From the NCBI RefSeq assembly GCF_900111765.1, contig NZ_FOIB01000003.1, forward strand, positions 868,001-932,000: a DNA stretch of 64,000 bases, in the 5' to 3' direction. The translations under genes and the position numbers were made by a program. Source of the DNA: Myxococcus fulvus. Lineage in GTDB: Bacteria > Myxococcota > Myxococcia > Myxococcales > Myxococcaceae. The notes beneath the pieces are model-generated. The model had not been told where the DNA came from. It did not search any database and saw only the letters and a list, made by a program, of their open reading frames with translations. Positions 18,002-26,684 of this stretch are shown piece by piece (position 1 is the first letter of the stretch; each line of letters opens with the position of its first letter).

Positions 18002-18541
18002 TCAGAGGTCGAGCAGGGAGAGCGAAAGGGTGACGGCGCCGATGACGCGGCCCGCGTCGCGGACCGGCAGGGACACCTGGACCACGTAGGCCTGGGAGGA
18101 CTCGTCGAAGAACGGCTTCTCCTCGAGCATGCGTCCCTCGCGGAACGGCACCTGGAACTTCTCCTCGTCACCCTGCCAGTAGTCGGACGTGCGGCGCGTG
18201 GCGCCCACCAGCGCGCCCAGCCGGTCCATCGCGAAGGCCTCCGCCACCACCCGGTGGCCCAGGGCCTCGCGGTGGCGCGCCAGCACGCGTGAGCACCGCG
18301 CATCGAGCACGCGCTGCTTGAAGGGCGTGAGCGCTGGTGTGGACAACCACACGTCGTCCTCCGCACGGATGGTGGCGAGCGTCATGCCTCGCGCGTTCTG
18401 GGCCCGCACCGCTTGAACGAGCTCCGGGTCCGAGGCCACGCGCTGCAACGCCGCCTGGAGCCGGCTCACCTTCGCGAGCTGCGCGGCGCCGTCCGGAGGA
18501 AGTCCTCCGAGCAGCAGGAGCGCCATGCCGAATTGCCACAT
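18002..18541 (-). CDS. Small periplasmic PDC/Cache-like sensor protein paired with the chemoreceptor
   Basis: A 179-aa protein with an N-terminal hydrophobic segment (MWQFGMALLLLGGLPPDGAA, signal peptide or anchor). The rest looks like one PDC/Cache module: helices with RAQNARGMTLATIRAEDDVWLS, then FFDESSQAYVVQVSLPVRD and a closing strand VIGAVTLSLSLL, which resembles the last strands of Cache domains. It has no HAMP or output domain. GAGG sits 5 nt before ATG 18541. It is 15 nt upstream of the chemoreceptor gene and probably co-translated. It may bind ligand and present it to, or dimerise with, the receptor (inference). Confidence 0.65.
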   Translation of the reverse strand: MWQFGMALLLLGGLPPDGAAQLAKVSRLQAALQRVASDPELVQAVRAQNARGMTLATIRAEDDVWLSTPALTPFKQRVLDARCSRVLARHREALGHRVVAEAFAMDRLGALVGATRRTSDYWQGDEEKFQVPFREGRMLEEKPFFDESSQAYVVQVSLPVRDAGRVIGAVTLSLSLLDL

Positions 18542-18807
18542 CCCGACCTCAACGCGTCCGCACGCTGCATCGGCGAGACAGACTTCCCCCTCTCCGCCGG
18601 CGGATGTGTCGACGATACATGAATGAGACGTCGCGGGTGAGCCCCACACATGAACGGACCCTCACCTTCCCTCCGCTCACCTGCCCGCCCGGAGCCATCC
18701 TGACCCAGGCGCAGCTCCGCTCACTCGTGAAACACTGAAACCCGGAGCGGACGACGTGGCTGCGCCGGGTGCATCGTGACCGCGAGCAATTCGCGTCAGC
18801 GATGTCT

Positions 18808-19503
18808 TCAGCGAACAGCCTGAGCGAAGTGACGCGCGAGTCGTTGCAGCAGCTCACGGTTCTCCGGCTCCGCGGCCTCGAGCTTGGGGAGCTGGCTCAC
18901 GAGCTCCGTTACATCCTTCTGGCGTTGCGCCAGGTCGTCGGCGCCCAGCTCGAACCAGCGTCCCAGCTCGCGCGCCGTCAGCTCCAGATGGAACTGGAAG
19001 CCGTAGGAGTTGCCCAGCCGGAAGGCCTGCTGCGTGTAGCGGTCCGTGGACGCGAGCAGCGTCGCGCCGGGCACGGCCTTGTACGTGTCCCCGTGCCAGT
19101 GGGCCACGGTGCCGCGCGGGCGCGCACCGGCGATGACGGGGTCCTTCAGGGCCTCCGGCGTCCAGCGCACCTGTCCCACGCCGACCTCGAAGCCGTTCTT
19201 CCCGGGGAAGACCTCCGCGCCCGCCGCGTCCGCGAGCAATTGCGCGCCCAGGCAGATGCCCAGGCACGGGCGCTCATGGGCCAGCCGCTCCATGAGGATG
19301 GAGCTCTCGTCGCGCAGGAACGGGTGCTGGTCGGCTTCGTAGACGCCCATGGGGCCGCCCATCACCACGACCAGCTCCGCGTCCACGTCCTCGTGCCGGA
19401 CGGCGCGGAAGCGGTGGACCAGCGTGAAGCCCACCTCCGTCAACGCGGGGCCCAGCAGGCCGACGCCCTCGTGCTCCTCGTGCTGATACACCACCGCGCG
19501 CAT
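18808..19503 (-). CDS. Class I glutamine amidotransferase-like protein (GMP synthase-type GATase)
   Basis: A 231-aa stand-alone GATase1 domain. The nucleophile elbow GICLGAQ has Cys84, and FQFHLE provides His172 and Glu174, completing the Cys-His-Glu triad; the usual FQFHPE has Leu in place of Pro. VVMGGPMGVYEAD is the oxyanion-side motif. Such solitary proteins are often annotated as GMP synthase paralogues or gamma-glutamyl hydrolases; the acceptor is unknown. ATG 19503 is chosen because AGGA lies 7 nt upstream; a GTG at 19509 is too close to it. It lies 54 nt after tesB on the same strand. Confidence 0.86.
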   Translation of the reverse strand: MRAVVYQHEEHEGVGLLGPALTEVGFTLVHRFRAVRHEDVDAELVVVMGGPMGVYEADQHPFLRDESSILMERLAHERPCLGICLGAQLLADAAGAEVFPGKNGFEVGVGQVRWTPEALKDPVIAGARPRGTVAHWHGDTYKAVPGATLLASTDRYTQQAFRLGNSYGFQFHLELTARELGRWFELGADDLAQRQKDVTELVSQLPKLEAAEPENRELLQRLARHFAQAVR

Positions 19504-19557
19504 CGTCACGTCCTCTTCCGCCCCGCCTGGGGCCGCTCGGCCAGCGCCGCCCGTCGC

Positions 19558-20436
19558 TCAGCGCGCGGGCTTGTCACCCTTCAGGATGCGCAACAGCCCC
19601 TCCTGCGCCACGGACGCGACGAGCCTTCCCTCGCGCGTGTACACGGAGCCGCGCGACAGGCCGCGCGCGTTGCCGGACCACGGGCTGTCCATGACGTACA
19701 AAAGCCAGTCGTTCACCTTCAGGTCCCCATGGAACCAGAGCGCGTGGTCCAGGCTCGCGCCGACGACGTGGGGCTGGAAGAAGCTGGCCGCGTGCGGCAG
19801 CAGCGCGGTGCTGATGAGGTTGAAGTCGGACGCGTACGCGAGCACGTACTTGTGCACCTGCGGGTCATCCGGGAGCGCCCCGTCCGCGCGAATCCACACG
19901 GCCTTGCGAGGCTCTCCCGGCACCGGATGGAACGGGTCCATGTAGTCCACCGGCCGCATCTCGATGGGCTTGTCGCAGAGGATCTTCTCGCGCAGCCGCG
20001 CGGGGATGCGGTCCACCTGGCGCTTGAGCAGCTCCAGGTCCGTGGGCAGCCCCTCGGGAGGCGGCACCGCCGGCATGGGCGACTGGTGCGCGTACCCGGG
20101 CTCGTCGCCGTGGAAGGACGCCATCATCGTGAAGATGGGCTGCCCCTTCTGGATGGCGACGATGCGCCGCGTGCTGATGCTGCCGCCGTCGCGCACCCGG
20201 TCCACCGTGTAGACGACGGGCTGGCTCGCGTCGCCGGGCCGCAGGAAGTAGCCGTGCAGCGAGTGCACGTGCCGCGCGGTCTCCACCGTCTGGCTCGCCG
20301 CCGACAGGGCCTGTCCCAGCACCTGCCCGCCGAAGAGCTGACGGAAGCCTAAATCCTGGCTCTTCCCGCGAAAAAGGTTTTCCTCGATGACTTCCAGCTT
20401 GAGGAGCTCCAGCAGCTCGTCCAGGACGCGGCTCAT
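19558..20436 (-). CDS. tesB: Acyl-CoA thioesterase II
   Basis: A 292-aa double-hotdog thioesterase that hydrolyses acyl-CoA to free fatty acid and CoA. N-terminal marks LFRGKSQDLGFRQLFGGQVL and HVHSLHGYFLRPGDASQPV are diagnostic of TesB. The second hotdog includes GASLDHALWFHGDLKVNDWL and a terminal RGSVYTREGRLVASVAQEGL. Length matches the E. coli enzyme (286 aa). ATG 20436 gives the standard N-terminus; the frame is open upstream without similarity. The amidotransferase gene lies downstream in the same orientation, and the M28 peptidase gene diverges. Confidence 0.93.
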   Translation of the reverse strand: MSRVLDELLELLKLEVIEENLFRGKSQDLGFRQLFGGQVLGQALSAASQTVETARHVHSLHGYFLRPGDASQPVVYTVDRVRDGGSISTRRIVAIQKGQPIFTMMASFHGDEPGYAHQSPMPAVPPPEGLPTDLELLKRQVDRIPARLREKILCDKPIEMRPVDYMDPFHPVPGEPRKAVWIRADGALPDDPQVHKYVLAYASDFNLISTALLPHAASFFQPHVVGASLDHALWFHGDLKVNDWLLYVMDSPWSGNARGLSRGSVYTREGRLVASVAQEGLLRILKGDKPAR

Positions 20437-20585
20437 GAGGCGTCGTCCTAGCCGACCCTGGCCACGGCTGTCGCGCCTGGCGTGCGTGACGCGTCCCGGA
20501 GAGGACGGCCGCTCGTGGGAGGAACGGAAATGAGGCGCGTGGCCGGACGTTGAGCCAGGGTAGCCCTCCTTCCACGAGCCCGCCC

Positions 20586-22211
20586 TTGCGCACACCCCAC
20601 CTGCTGACGACGTTGTGCTTGTTGCCCTCGCTGGCCCTCGGCGCCGAGCCCGCCGCGCCTGTGTCCGACGCGGAGCGCTGGTGGGGCCATGTCCGCCACC
20701 TCGCGGACGACGCGATGCAGGGACGGGACACCGGCAGCGAGGGCCATCGCAAGGCCGCGGCCTACGTGGCCGAGCAGCTGGCGGCGCTCGGCGTGAAGCC
20801 CGGGGCCGGTGACAGCTACCTCCAGGAGGTGCCGCTCGTCTCCCGGCAGCTCGTCGAAGCGAAGTCGAGCCTGGCGTTGGTGCGCGATGGAACCGCCACG
20901 CCGCTGGTCATCGGTCAGGACGCCATCATCTCCCCGCGCTCGGGCGAGGCGGGCTCGGTGGAGGCGCCCATGGTCTTCGTGGGCCACGGCCTGTCCATTC
21001 CGGAGGCGGGCCATGACGACCTGGCCGGCGTGGACTTGAAGGGGAAGATCGCCGTGTATCTCCAGGGCGGCCCGGCCCAGGTCTCCGGCCCGCTGCGCGC
21101 GCACCACAGCTCCCAGGCCGAGCGCACGAAGGCGCTGAAGAAGGCGGGCGCCATCGGCACGGTGATGCTGCTCAACCCGAAGCTCGAGGAGACGCCGTGG
21201 TCGCGCACCGCCGCGTCGCGCCACCAGAAGGCGATGACCTTCGCGGACCCGGCGCTGGACGAGAGCACGGGCCTGAAAGTGGGCGTCTCCGTCAACGCGG
21301 CCCACGCGCAGAAGCTGTTCGCCGGCGCGCCGCACTCGTTCCAGGACATCCTGAAGCGGGCGAACGCGAACCAGCCGATGCCGCGCTTCGAGCTGCCCGC
21401 GCGCCTGAAGGCCAGCTCCGAGCGCGTGTCCTCACGGACGACGTCGCCCAATGTCGTGGGCCTGCTGCCCGGGAGCGACCCGGCCCTGGCCGGCGAGTAC
21501 GTGGTGCTCACCGCGCACCTGGACCACGTGGGCGTGGGGCAGGCGGTGAAGGGTGACAACCTCTACAACGGCGCCATGGACAACGCGACGGGCGTGGCCG
21601 CGGTGCTGGAGGTGGCGCGCGCGCTCCAGGCCCGGAAGCCGGGGCGCTCCGTGCTCTTCGTGCTGGTGACGGGCGAGGAGAAGGGCCTGCTCGGCTCGCG
21701 CTACTTCGCGCTGCGCCCCACGGTGCCCGCGGACAAGCTGGTCGCCAACTTCAACCTGGACATGTTCCTGCCGCTGTTCGCCTTCGAGCGCGTCGTCGCG
21801 TACGGCCAGGAGGAGTCCAACCTCGCGGCGCCGCTGGCCCAGGTCGCCTCCCAGCACGGCGTGAAGCTGATGCCGGACCCGGAGCCCAGCCGGCTGCTCT
21901 TCATCCGCAGCGACCAGTACTCCTTCATCCGCCAGGGCGTGCCGGCCCTGTCCTTCAAGTTCGGCTACGCGCCGGGCTCCGCCGAGGAGCGCGCCTTCAA
22001 GAGCTGGTACACGCGCCACTACCACGCGCCGTCGGATGACCTGTCGCAGCCCCTCCACAAGGAGGGCGCCGTGAAGTTCGTCCGCATGCTCGCGGACCTG
22101 ACGCTCGCGGTGGCCAATGCTCCGGAGCGCCCGCGCTGGAACGACAACAGCTTCTTCCTGCGCTTCGCGCCCACGAAGGCAAACGCGACCCCCTCCCTGA
22201 GCAATCCGTGA
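20586..22211 (+). CDS. Secreted M28-family zinc aminopeptidase
   Basis: An exported peptidase of about 541 aa. The Sec signal runs to ALGAEP. The M28 dizinc site is complete: His in VVLTAHLDHVG, bridging Asp in GAMDNATG, the catalytic and ligand Glu pair in GEEKGLLG, Asp in NFNLDM and the distal His in HYHAPSDD. A PA-like insert (about residues 100-260) separates the N-terminus from the catalytic core. No ATG is available: TTG 20586 gives a clean signal peptide, TTG 20550 adds 12 residues, and neither has a good ribosome-binding site. It probably contributes to extracellular or periplasmic peptide use. Confidence 0.87.
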   Translation: MRTPHLLTTLCLLPSLALGAEPAAPVSDAERWWGHVRHLADDAMQGRDTGSEGHRKAAAYVAEQLAALGVKPGAGDSYLQEVPLVSRQLVEAKSSLALVRDGTATPLVIGQDAIISPRSGEAGSVEAPMVFVGHGLSIPEAGHDDLAGVDLKGKIAVYLQGGPAQVSGPLRAHHSSQAERTKALKKAGAIGTVMLLNPKLEETPWSRTAASRHQKAMTFADPALDESTGLKVGVSVNAAHAQKLFAGAPHSFQDILKRANANQPMPRFELPARLKASSERVSSRTTSPNVVGLLPGSDPALAGEYVVLTAHLDHVGVGQAVKGDNLYNGAMDNATGVAAVLEVARALQARKPGRSVLFVLVTGEEKGLLGSRYFALRPTVPADKLVANFNLDMFLPLFAFERVVAYGQEESNLAAPLAQVASQHGVKLMPDPEPSRLLFIRSDQYSFIRQGVPALSFKFGYAPGSAEERAFKSWYTRHYHAPSDDLSQPLHKEGAVKFVRMLADLTLAVANAPERPRWNDNSFFLRFAPTKANATPSLSNP

Positions 22212-22421
22212 CACCGCCCTTGCGGGCCCGGTAACACGCGTACAGGTGTAGCTTTCCATCGGCGTGACAAACAATGACGCCCGGCGTCATCGCTGCTCAC
22301 GTGCGGGATGCAAATCGCAAGGGGTGGCTTGAAGCGAGACACCCATTTGCGCCACGCTTGTTTGCATTGAGACATCTGCCGCGAGACGGGCGACGAGCGC
22401 CCGCACATCGACGGGGGGCGA

Positions 22422-23324
22422 ATGCAGTCAAACGTGTTCACCGCGGTTCTGATTCCACTGTCGTTGGCCGTCATCATGCTCGGCCTGGGACTGTCGCTGA
22501 CGCTCGCGGACTTCAAGCGCGTCATCGTCTACCCGCGAGCGGTGATCGTGGGGCTCGTGTGCCAGATGCTGGTGCTTCCCGCCGGCGGTGTGCTCATTGC
22601 CCATGCCTTCGGACTGGGACCGGAGCTGGCGGTGGGGCTGATGTTGCTGGCGGCCTCCCCCGGCGGCGCCACGGCGAACCTCTTCAGCCACCTGGCCCGC
22701 GGTGACGTGGCCCTCAACATCACGCTCACGGCGGTGAACAGCGCGCTGACGCTGGTGACGCTGCCGCTCATCGTGAACTTCTCGCTCAACCACTTCATGG
22801 GCGAGGACCGCGCGGTGCCCATGCAGTTCGCCAAGGTGCTGCAGGTCTTCATCATCGTGCTGGGGCCGGTGAGCATCGGCATGCTGGTGCGCTCGAGGAA
22901 GCCCCAGGTGGCGCTCAAGCTGGACAAGCCCATCCGCATCCTGTCCGCCGCGTTCCTGGCGGTGGTCATCGCCGCGGCCGTGTACCAGGAGCGCCAGAAC
23001 ATCGGCGCGTACTTCCAGCAGGTGGGCCTGGCGGCGCTGAGCTTCAACCTGTTGAGCATGGGCGTGGGCTTCGTGACGCCGCTGCTGTTCCGCCTCCCCC
23101 GGCGTCAGGCGGTGGCCATCGGCATGGAGATCGGCATCCACAACGGCATCCTCGCGATGACCATTGCGATGAGCCCGCTGCTGTTGGGCAATGCCACCAT
23201 GGCCATCCCGCCGGCCATCTACAGCATCATCATGTATTTCACGGCCGCGGCGTTCGGCTACGCGGTGACGCGACGCCACGCGGACGAGCAGGACTCTCCC
23301 GCCGCAACCCCCAGTCGTCCCTGA
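22422..23324 (+). CDS. BASS-family sodium-dependent anion transporter (SBF/SLC10-like)
   Basis: A 300-aa transporter with about 9-10 hydrophobic helices. The crossing motif ASPGGATANLFSHLARGD and the adjoining NITLTAVNSALTLVTLP are signatures of the bile acid:sodium symporter superfamily, where they form the sodium site. EIGIHNGILAMTIAMSP near the end is the matching late motif. Bacterial members carry bile acids, pantoate or 2-keto acids; the substrate here is unknown. This is the classical SBF branch, distinct from the SLC10A7-like gene at 11496. The C-terminal ~15 residues are soluble and Pro/Ser-rich. Confidence 0.87.
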   Translation: MQSNVFTAVLIPLSLAVIMLGLGLSLTLADFKRVIVYPRAVIVGLVCQMLVLPAGGVLIAHAFGLGPELAVGLMLLAASPGGATANLFSHLARGDVALNITLTAVNSALTLVTLPLIVNFSLNHFMGEDRAVPMQFAKVLQVFIIVLGPVSIGMLVRSRKPQVALKLDKPIRILSAAFLAVVIAAAVYQERQNIGAYFQQVGLAALSFNLLSMGVGFVTPLLFRLPRRQAVAIGMEIGIHNGILAMTIAMSPLLLGNATMAIPPAIYSIIMYFTAAAFGYAVTRRHADEQDSPAATPSRP

Positions 23325-23380
23325 AGCACCCGCCGCGGTTGCTCCCCGCCGCGGTCTCCCCCACCCGAGGAAGTGTCGAG

Positions 23381-24388
23381 ATGATGCTCAAGCGTCTATC
23401 GCTGTCCATCTGCACGCTCTGTTTGAGCCTGGGTCTGGTGTCCCCCGCGGCCGCGCAGCAGTCCGCGGCCACGCCCACGCCCCCGCCGGATGCGCCCACG
23501 GCCGGGCCCACGAACACCCCGGAGGTCGCCCCCTCCAGCGAGCCCTCCCCGGTCCCCCCACCCCGCCCCATCCCCAACGTCCGGCTGTACATGACCAGCT
23601 TCAACCTGTTCCGCGTCAACCCCATCGGGTTGGAGACGCAGAACCGGCTGGTCATCCAGAAGCGGCTGTTCAACAGCGAGTCCGTGCTGATGCGCGACAC
23701 GTTCGTCAACGCCGCGGCCCTCATCAAGGCGAACCCCGCCTCGTTGAAGGTCGGTCCGATGTTCGAGATCCAGCCGATCGCCCTGTTCAACCTGCGGCTG
23801 AGCTACGAGTACACGAGCTTCCTGGGGACCATGGGCTTCCTGCAGGGGTATGCGAACCCGCTGAACGACTTCTCGGATGACGCGCTGGATGCGCGCGAGG
23901 ACGCGGCCTACAGCACCAGCGGCCACCACTTCCTGGTGGAGCCGACGCTGCAGGCGAAGGTGGGCCCCATCGCGGTGCGCACCAAGTTCAGCATCGAGTA
24001 CTGGAACCTGTCGCTGCGCGACGGCGAGACGACGTTCTATGATCCGATGCTCGACTCGCTGCTCGCGGGCAAGGGCTGGGTCTTCACCAACGACTCGGAC
24101 GTCGTGTACCTGTCCGGCCGGTGGATGCTGGGCGCGCGCTTCAGCGGCGTGTGGCCGCAGTACACCGAGGACCAGGGTGTCTCCGACGCCTTGAAGGCCG
24201 ACAACAGCCACATGCGCGCGGGCCCCGTCGTCTCCTATGCCTTCAACACGGACGAGGGCACGATGTTCAACCGCCCCACGGTGCTGGGCATGGTGGCCTG
24301 GTACCTGAAGCACCCCAGCCGCCAGGAGGCGATGCCGTACCTGCTGCTGGGCTTCTCCTTCAACTCGGACCTGATGGGCGGGCGCTAG
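23381..24388 (+). CDS. Exported hypothetical protein, probably an outer-membrane beta-barrel
   Basis: A 335-aa protein not assigned to a named family. A Sec signal ends in AAAQQ (about residue 26), followed by a Pro/Thr/Ser linker of about 40 residues. The rest alternates polar and aromatic residues in short segments ending in Tyr/Phe (LRLSYEYTSFLGTMG, VRTKFSIEYWNLSLRDG) and finishes YLLLGFSFNSDL, a pattern seen in outer-membrane barrels. GAGG lies 10 nt before ATG 23381. It is separated from the BASS gene by 56 nt, and a strong stem-loop follows. Confidence 0.65.
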   Translation: MMLKRLSLSICTLCLSLGLVSPAAAQQSAATPTPPPDAPTAGPTNTPEVAPSSEPSPVPPPRPIPNVRLYMTSFNLFRVNPIGLETQNRLVIQKRLFNSESVLMRDTFVNAAALIKANPASLKVGPMFEIQPIALFNLRLSYEYTSFLGTMGFLQGYANPLNDFSDDALDAREDAAYSTSGHHFLVEPTLQAKVGPIAVRTKFSIEYWNLSLRDGETTFYDPMLDSLLAGKGWVFTNDSDVVYLSGRWMLGARFSGVWPQYTEDQGVSDALKADNSHMRAGPVVSYAFNTDEGTMFNRPTVLGMVAWYLKHPSRQEAMPYLLLGFSFNSDLMGGR

Positions 24389-24408
24389 TCCGCGTCAGGG
24401 AGGAAGGG

Positions 24409-24439
24409 CCGCTCCCGCGAGAGGACTTCGCGGGAGCGG
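24409..24439. terminator. Perfect 12-bp stem-loop between convergent genes
   Basis: CCGCTCCCGCGA (24409-24420) pairs fully with TCGCGGGAGCGG (24428-24439) around a 7-nt loop. It sits 20 nt after the outer-membrane protein stop and 40 nt beyond the slyD stop on the other strand, so it can act as a two-way terminator. Confidence 0.7.
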
Positions 24440-24479
24440 AGGTGGGGCCCGGGGCTCACGAAGGCCCCGGGGATTCGAA

Positions 24480-24962
24480 TCAGTGGTGGCTGTCCGGGCC
24501 GTGCGCGTGGCCGTGCTCCAGCTCCTCGGCCGTGGCGGCGCGAACGTCGGCCACGGTCAGCTGGAAGTGCAGCGTCTTGCCGGCGAGCGGGTGGTTGTAG
24601 TCCACCACCACGGTGTCGCCCTTGATCTCCTTCACGAGCAGGTCGACCTCGTCGCCCTCGGGGTCCGTGGCGGTGAGGATGCCGCCCTCCTCGAGCGTCA
24701 GGCCTTCCGGGAACTCGTCACGGGGGACCTCCTCGAGGCCCTCGGGGTCATGCGGCCCGTAGCCGTCCTCGGGGGGGATGACGACCGACAGGCTGTCTCC
24801 CTTCGCCTTGCCCTCCAGGGCCTTCTCCAGGCCGGGGACGACCTCCTCGTGGCCCTGCAGGTAGACGAGCGGGTCTCCCGGCTCGCTCTCGTCAATGAGC
24901 TTTCCATCGCCGAGGTGAAGCTTGAAGTCGATGGAGACGACACTGTCCTTCGCGATTTTCAT
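24480..24962 (-). CDS. slyD: FKBP-type peptidyl-prolyl isomerase, SlyD-like
   Basis: A 160-aa cytoplasmic prolyl isomerase/chaperone. The FKBP half opens with MKIAKDSVVSIDFKLHLGDG and LVYLQGHEEVVPGLEKALEG, and an insert-in-flap domain follows (PPEDGYGPHDPEGLEEVPRD). VDYNHPLAGKTLHFQLTV closes the FKBP fold. The C-terminus is His-rich (HGHAHGPDSHH), a short form of the nickel-binding tail of E. coli SlyD. It lies 110 nt downstream of mrfB on the same strand, probably with its own promoter. Confidence 0.93.
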   Translation of the reverse strand: MKIAKDSVVSIDFKLHLGDGKLIDESEPGDPLVYLQGHEEVVPGLEKALEGKAKGDSLSVVIPPEDGYGPHDPEGLEEVPRDEFPEGLTLEEGGILTATDPEGDEVDLLVKEIKGDTVVVDYNHPLAGKTLHFQLTVADVRAATAEELEHGHAHGPDSHH

Positions 24963-25072
24963 GGCGCCTCTCTTAGCGCAGGCCGTTGTCCAACGCTCCC
25001 ATCATGTGCTCGGCCGGTCTGCGGGAGGGCATGGGAGCCTGTCCCCCCGCCCGAAACCGGACGCAAGGGCTT

Positions 25073-26665
25073 TCAGGGGCCGGGGCGTGGTGGGCGGGCG
25101 CCCAGGTCCAGCGCGCGGGCTCGCGTGCTCCGGTCGATTCGGCCCTCCAGGCGAACGATGCGGCGCCGGTGGTCCTCCGGCAACTCCGCCGCCGCCGAGA
25201 GTCGGGCGTGGCGCAGCGCGGCCGCGAGGTCCTTGAGGGCGTGCTCGTAGAGCTTGGTCAGTTCCAGGTGCAGGCTCGCCGCCTGGAAGCCCCGGGCGGA
25301 CTGGAGGGCCTGGTGCAGGTGGTCCGCGGCGGCCTCGGGCTCGCCGGCCATGCGGGCCAGGCGCGAGGCCAGGGCGTGGGCCTCCATGCCCACGGTGCCG
25401 GAGCCGCGTGTCGCCGCCCGCGCGAAGGCCCGCGCCCGGGTGTGGTCTCCCGCCCGGAGCGCCACGCTGGCGAAGCCGAGCAGGTCCCTGGGGTCCTCGT
25501 CCCGGGGAACGGCGGTCCCGTCACCGGCGCGGAAGCGGCGGACCATCTCGCCCAGGAGGGCGGCGAGGAGGAGGAGGTCGTTGGCGTTGTGCTCGAGCAC
25601 GGGTGTCAGCGAGGCGCCGTCGCCGCCGCGCAGGTAGCGGAAGTACAGGTCCGGGATGAGCGAGCCGTCCACGTCGTCGACGCGGCGCAGGCCGAGCACC
25701 TGCTCCTCCATGTGGACCAGGCGGGTGCCAGCGCCCCGGTGCTTGAAGACGCGGCGGGCGCAGTGGAGCAGGTCCAGGTGGGGCAGCTCGGCGGGGGCCT
25801 TCACGCGGTTGAGGACGAAGCGCGTGCGCAAGAGGGGCCAGTCGAAGCTCTTGCCGTTGAAGGTGACGATGCAGGAGGACTGGGCCATGCGCGCGGCGAG
25901 CACGCGCAGCATGGGCGCCTCTTCGCCGAGCTTGCGCAGGAAGAGCTGATGGACGCGCAGCGAGCGTCCCTCGAACCAGGCGAGGCCCACGAGGAACGGC
26001 ACGGTGCCGGTGCCGCCGGCGAGGCCCGTGGTCTCCGTGTCGAGGAAGAGCATGCGCTGGTAGTCCACGCCGGCCAGGTCCTCGTGGAGCGCGAGCCGGG
26101 CGACCAGGGCGCCCTCCACGTCGAGGGCGCCGGCCACGGGGGCGCTGCCGTGGTGGTGGTCCGGGGGCAGGAGGCGCTCGGAGACGTGGACGGTGCCGTG
26201 GGGCGTCTCCTGGGCCACGACGGGCAGCGGGCCAGGAGGAGGACGAGGCTGGGTGGGGCCCCGGCGCGCGGCCGTCTGCCCCTGGCGCTCGGACCAGTCC
26301 GCGAGCATCCGCCGGAGGGACTCGATGCGCGGATCGCTCGGGCGCGCGGGGGCCAGGGAGACCTGGGGTGATGTGGCAACGGGCTGAGACGGAGCGGGCC
26401 GGACCGTCGCGAGGGAGACGTCGCCTCGCGCTTCCACCTTCGCGCCCTCCTCGGCCGGGACAGGCGCAAGGAGCGCGTCCTCGTGCGAAACCGTCGTCGG
26501 CGGTGAAGCAGGAGCGAAGGTGTTCGCCTCGCCTGGACCATCCGCGACGTTCCCCGTGGGTGCCCTCCCTTCGCCCGAGGGCTCCGGAAGGGTGGCCATG
26601 CGGCTCGCGGGCTTGCCGCCGGGGCCCACGCCCGTCAGTCGCGCCAGCTTTCGCTTGAGGTCCAC
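25073..26665 (-). CDS. mrfB: RNase H-like exonuclease with TPR tail, MrfB (YprB)-like
   Basis: A 530-aa protein in three parts: a Pro/Ala-rich low-complexity N-terminus (about 1-170), a DnaQ/RNase H-like exonuclease domain (about 200-380) and a helical TPR-like C-terminus. Catalytic acidic marks are FLDTETTGL (DxE), the motif around FNGKSFDWPLL, and HNANDLLLL (Asp). In B. subtilis MrfB works with the helicase MrfA in UvrA-independent repair of mitomycin C lesions; the helicase gene is 19 nt upstream here. GTG 26665 is supported by GGAGGG upstream. The long disordered N-terminus is unlike the Bacillus form. Confidence 0.85.
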   Translation of the reverse strand: MDLKRKLARLTGVGPGGKPASRMATLPEPSGEGRAPTGNVADGPGEANTFAPASPPTTVSHEDALLAPVPAEEGAKVEARGDVSLATVRPAPSQPVATSPQVSLAPARPSDPRIESLRRMLADWSERQGQTAARRGPTQPRPPPGPLPVVAQETPHGTVHVSERLLPPDHHHGSAPVAGALDVEGALVARLALHEDLAGVDYQRMLFLDTETTGLAGGTGTVPFLVGLAWFEGRSLRVHQLFLRKLGEEAPMLRVLAARMAQSSCIVTFNGKSFDWPLLRTRFVLNRVKAPAELPHLDLLHCARRVFKHRGAGTRLVHMEEQVLGLRRVDDVDGSLIPDLYFRYLRGGDGASLTPVLEHNANDLLLLAALLGEMVRRFRAGDGTAVPRDEDPRDLLGFASVALRAGDHTRARAFARAATRGSGTVGMEAHALASRLARMAGEPEAAADHLHQALQSARGFQAASLHLELTKLYEHALKDLAAALRHARLSAAAELPEDHRRRIVRLEGRIDRSTRARALDLGARPPRPGP

Positions 26666-26684
26666 GCGCCGAGCCCTCCGCCGT

